A stretch of 24,821 nucleotides of DNA, taken from assembly GCA_964416195.1 (NCBI GenBank), contig CAYQDB010000028.1, forward strand, positions 1 through 24,821. The letters are read 5' to 3'. Source of the DNA: CAYQDB01 sp964416195. Its GTDB lineage: Bacteria > Zixibacteria > MSB-5A5 > GN15 > FEB-12. Numbering within the stretch: the stretch's first letter is position 1; every line of letters begins with the position of its first letter. The notes under the pieces are model-generated. The model saw only the letters and a program-made list of their open reading frames with translations. It did not search any database and was not told the DNA's origin. The translations under genes were made by a program, and so were the position numbers. Of this stretch, positions 23,243-24,821 are shown in pieces.

Positions 23243-24499
23243 ATGGAAAAACAAAAGCATGTTCTCATCCACGATGAGGGAAAGATTGATATTCACGACA
23301 GGAAGGCCAAGTTTCAACAAGCACTGGCAAGTCTTGAAATGGACAACTGCATCAATGAGCAGAACAAGAAACTCGTTCTGGATTTCATTCGGGATTGCAC
23401 TCTCGGAAAAACCATCATAGGAAAGAGCAAAAAGAAGATAGGACCTGCCAGATGCTTGAAATATCTCAGTATCTTACAGAGACTATCCGAGGTCCTTTCC
23501 AAGTCATTCCATGACGTCAACCAATCCGATATGGAGAGGCTCATTCAAGATCTTGAGACTGACAGAATCAGGGCGAGGAACGGAAAACCCTATAGCGAGG
23601 CGACGAAGACGGACATCAAGAAAACGATCAAAAAGTTTTGGAAGTGGAAAGACGGTAACAACAGGACATATCCGGAACTGGTGGAGTGGATTGACACCTA
23701 CATTGCAGTCAAGGACGTGCCGGCACTGACACGCTCAGAGGTCGAGAAGATGATTGAACACACTGCCAGTCCCAGGGACAGGACACTACTAATGGTCTTG
23801 TTTGACTCTGGAGCACGAGCAGAGGAGTTACTGAACGTGAGGCTTAAGAGAGAACACGTGTCCTGGAAAGAAGATCTGAAGTGCTATATGATCCGTCTGG
23901 AATACAGTAAGACTAAACCAAGGACAATCTCACTGCCGTTGTCCACATCATATATGATGAGTTGGCTTGAAGTGCATCCGGCGAAGGATAATCCACAAGC
24001 GCAGTTGTTCCCAATGACTTATCCAGCCATGAAGATGGTAGTCAGCCGTTTAGGTCGAAGGGTACTGGGCAAGCGGGTTACACCTCACATGTTGAGGCAT
24101 AGTTCTGCTACGTTCTATGCGAACAAGCTAAAGAATCCGTACAAGCTCTGTTACAGGTATGGCTGGACTATGGCCAGTGACATGGTGAATCGGTATTTGG
24201 ATCGAGAGGGAATTCTGGAGGAAGAGACAGCTAGTGTGGTTAAAGCCGATGAGATATCAACTGCGAGCAGACAGAATCAGGCTTTGAAAGAGGAGCTCTC
24301 TCTTGTTAGGGAATCTCATTCAGAACTGGCCGAGCAGTTCGAGAAACTGAAAGAAGAGTTGGATGGTATCCAAAGTGGTAAAGGATTTATGAAGCTGCTA
24401 CTGGGTGTGGTAAAGCAACAGCAAGAGATGTCAGAGGTCCTTCGACAAGTCTCAGGAAAGAAGTTTGATGTTGTCCTGCCCTCTGGGCTTGAAAACTAG
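23243..24499 (+). CDS. Tyrosine recombinase, XerA-like (archaeal-type), with C-terminal coiled coil
   Basis: 418 residues. The N-terminal core-binding domain spans about 38-155 and the catalytic domain about 160-325. Catalytic residues: R192 ('DSGARAEELL'), a lysine at K223 or K225 ('YSKTKPR'), H282 and R285 ('PHMLRHSSAT'), W308 in the position usually held by His ('YGWTMASDM') and nucleophile Y318 ('VNRYLDREG'). The short, direct 'GW..ASDMVNRYLDREG' ending resembles archaeal XerA-type recombinases rather than phage lambda-type ones. Residues about 340-378 are a heptad-like coiled coil ('ALKEELSLVRESHSELAEQF'), unusual after the catalytic tyrosine and possibly for multimer formation. The binding site before ATG is weak. 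It is distinct from the island integrase at 16242 and may belong to a second, nested element. Confidence 0.92.
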   Translation: MEKQKHVLIHDEGKIDIHDRKAKFQQALASLEMDNCINEQNKKLVLDFIRDCTLGKTIIGKSKKKIGPARCLKYLSILQRLSEVLSKSFHDVNQSDMERLIQDLETDRIRARNGKPYSEATKTDIKKTIKKFWKWKDGNNRTYPELVEWIDTYIAVKDVPALTRSEVEKMIEHTASPRDRTLLMVLFDSGARAEELLNVRLKREHVSWKEDLKCYMIRLEYSKTKPRTISLPLSTSYMMSWLEVHPAKDNPQAQLFPMTYPAMKMVVSRLGRRVLGKRVTPHMLRHSSATFYANKLKNPYKLCYRYGWTMASDMVNRYLDREGILEEETASVVKADEISTASRQNQALKEELSLVRESHSELAEQFEKLKEELDGIQSGKGFMKLLLGVVKQQQEMSEVLRQVSGKKFDVVLPSGLEN

Positions 24500-24523
24500 G
24501 GACACATGTCCCATGGTGGGACA
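24499..24523. promoter_or_regulatory. Overlapping inverted repeats at the recombinase 3' end
   Basis: GGGACA-CA-TGTCCC-ATGGT-GGGACA. The central TGTCCC can pair with either flanking GGGACA, giving two mutually exclusive hairpins. It begins on the last base of the recombinase stop codon, so it may be a recombination site or a termination structure. Confidence 0.4.
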
Positions 24524-24565
24524 AGGCGGTGTGTGATAGCGTTTGTGAACAACCAGAGAAATTGT

Positions 24566-24609
24566 CCATCCTTCGGATGGTGATGGATTACCCGGCGCTT
24601 CGCGCCGGG
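24566..24609. repeat. Paired perfect hairpins
   Basis: CCATCC-TTC-GGATGG at 24566-24580 and CCCGGCGC-TTC-GCGCCGGG at 24591-24609, ten bases apart, both with TTC loops. They are non-coding and resemble REP-type dispersed palindromes. They could also act as a terminator pair, but no T-run follows. Confidence 0.5.
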
Positions 24610-24752
24610 CTAAGGGAGTTTAACGGTTTCCAAAGGAATCCGACGGTTTCTGGGGTTAAGTTGTTAGAAGTTAACGGGATATGTGAAAGAGGAGTAATAA
24701 TAAGGCTGGGAAATGGAAAGCGTGGAAAAACCAACCAGGACAGTCTGGAGAG

Positions 24753-24821
24753 TATCTGTTCGAGATCATCATGCGCCGATACGAACTACGCTCCGTCATC
24801 ATGACCTCCAACCGACCCCTG
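24753..24821 (+). pseudogene. 5'-truncated IstB (IS21-family ATP-binding helper) fragment running off the window
   Basis: The last 23 codons read 'YLFEIIMRRYELRSVIMTSN' followed by RPL. This matches the region of IstB around 'LF..I..RYE..S.I.TSN.P', which follows the Walker B segment. The upstream sequence in this frame lacks the Walker A and B parts, so only the later part of the gene is present here. The rest lies beyond the right edge. Confidence 0.75.

Noticed and set aside
24529..24804. 91-residue plus-strand frame near the right edge
   Set aside because: It is translated from the two hairpins and overlaps the IstB fragment in another frame; no ribosome binding site.

Overview
The window looks like the chromosome of an uncultured bacterium of the FCB (Fibrobacteres-Chlorobi-Bacteroidetes) sphere, possibly a Zixibacteria-like candidate phylum. 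The main clue is the giant secreted protein, which ends in a 'LSQNYPNPFNP' type C-terminal sorting module, the hallmark of type IX secretion cargo in that group. The phylum name is inference; the sorting module is visible in the sequence.

Left part (1-14.6 kb) is resident sequence. It holds the 3' tail of an unidentified gene; a convergent NAD-dependent nucleotide-sugar epimerase of the WbpP/TviC kind; a 3,481-residue secreted adhesin-like protein (signal peptide, DUF4114-like domain, about 30 cysteine-bearing Ig-like repeats, cohesin-like domain, dockerin-like domain, sorting domain) closed by a clean intrinsic terminator; a MITE-like element; and a 558-residue, strongly diverged relative of class II fructose-1,6-bisphosphatase (GlpX fold).

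Middle (14.6-16.0 kb) is a pile of mobile-element debris. An IS110-family transposase with two internal deletions lies between inverted ends that resemble those of the MITE. Next to it are several dispersed palindromic repeats.

Right part (16.05-24.8 kb) is accessory DNA. A tRNA-Ser(GCU) with its own promoter is followed about 100 bp later by a tyrosine recombinase with a near-consensus promoter, the usual layout of an island integrated at a tRNA 3' end. The cargo is an SPPY-type DNA methyltransferase, an ADP-ribosylglycohydrolase, a second and topologically different SPPY-type methyltransferase, two small unknown proteins, a truncated XRE repressor, and a second, archaeal-XerA-like tyrosine recombinase. 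The window ends in an IstB (IS21) fragment. No restriction nuclease or ADP-ribosyltransferase is visible, so the methyltransferase / ADP-ribosylglycohydrolase / methyltransferase set is either an orphan modification cassette or an undescribed modification or defence module.

The two strongest new observations are (1) the cysteine covariation inside the giant protein, which predicts its disulfide pairing from a single sequence, and (2) the methyltransferase-ARH-methyltransferase cassette carried by the tRNA-Ser island.
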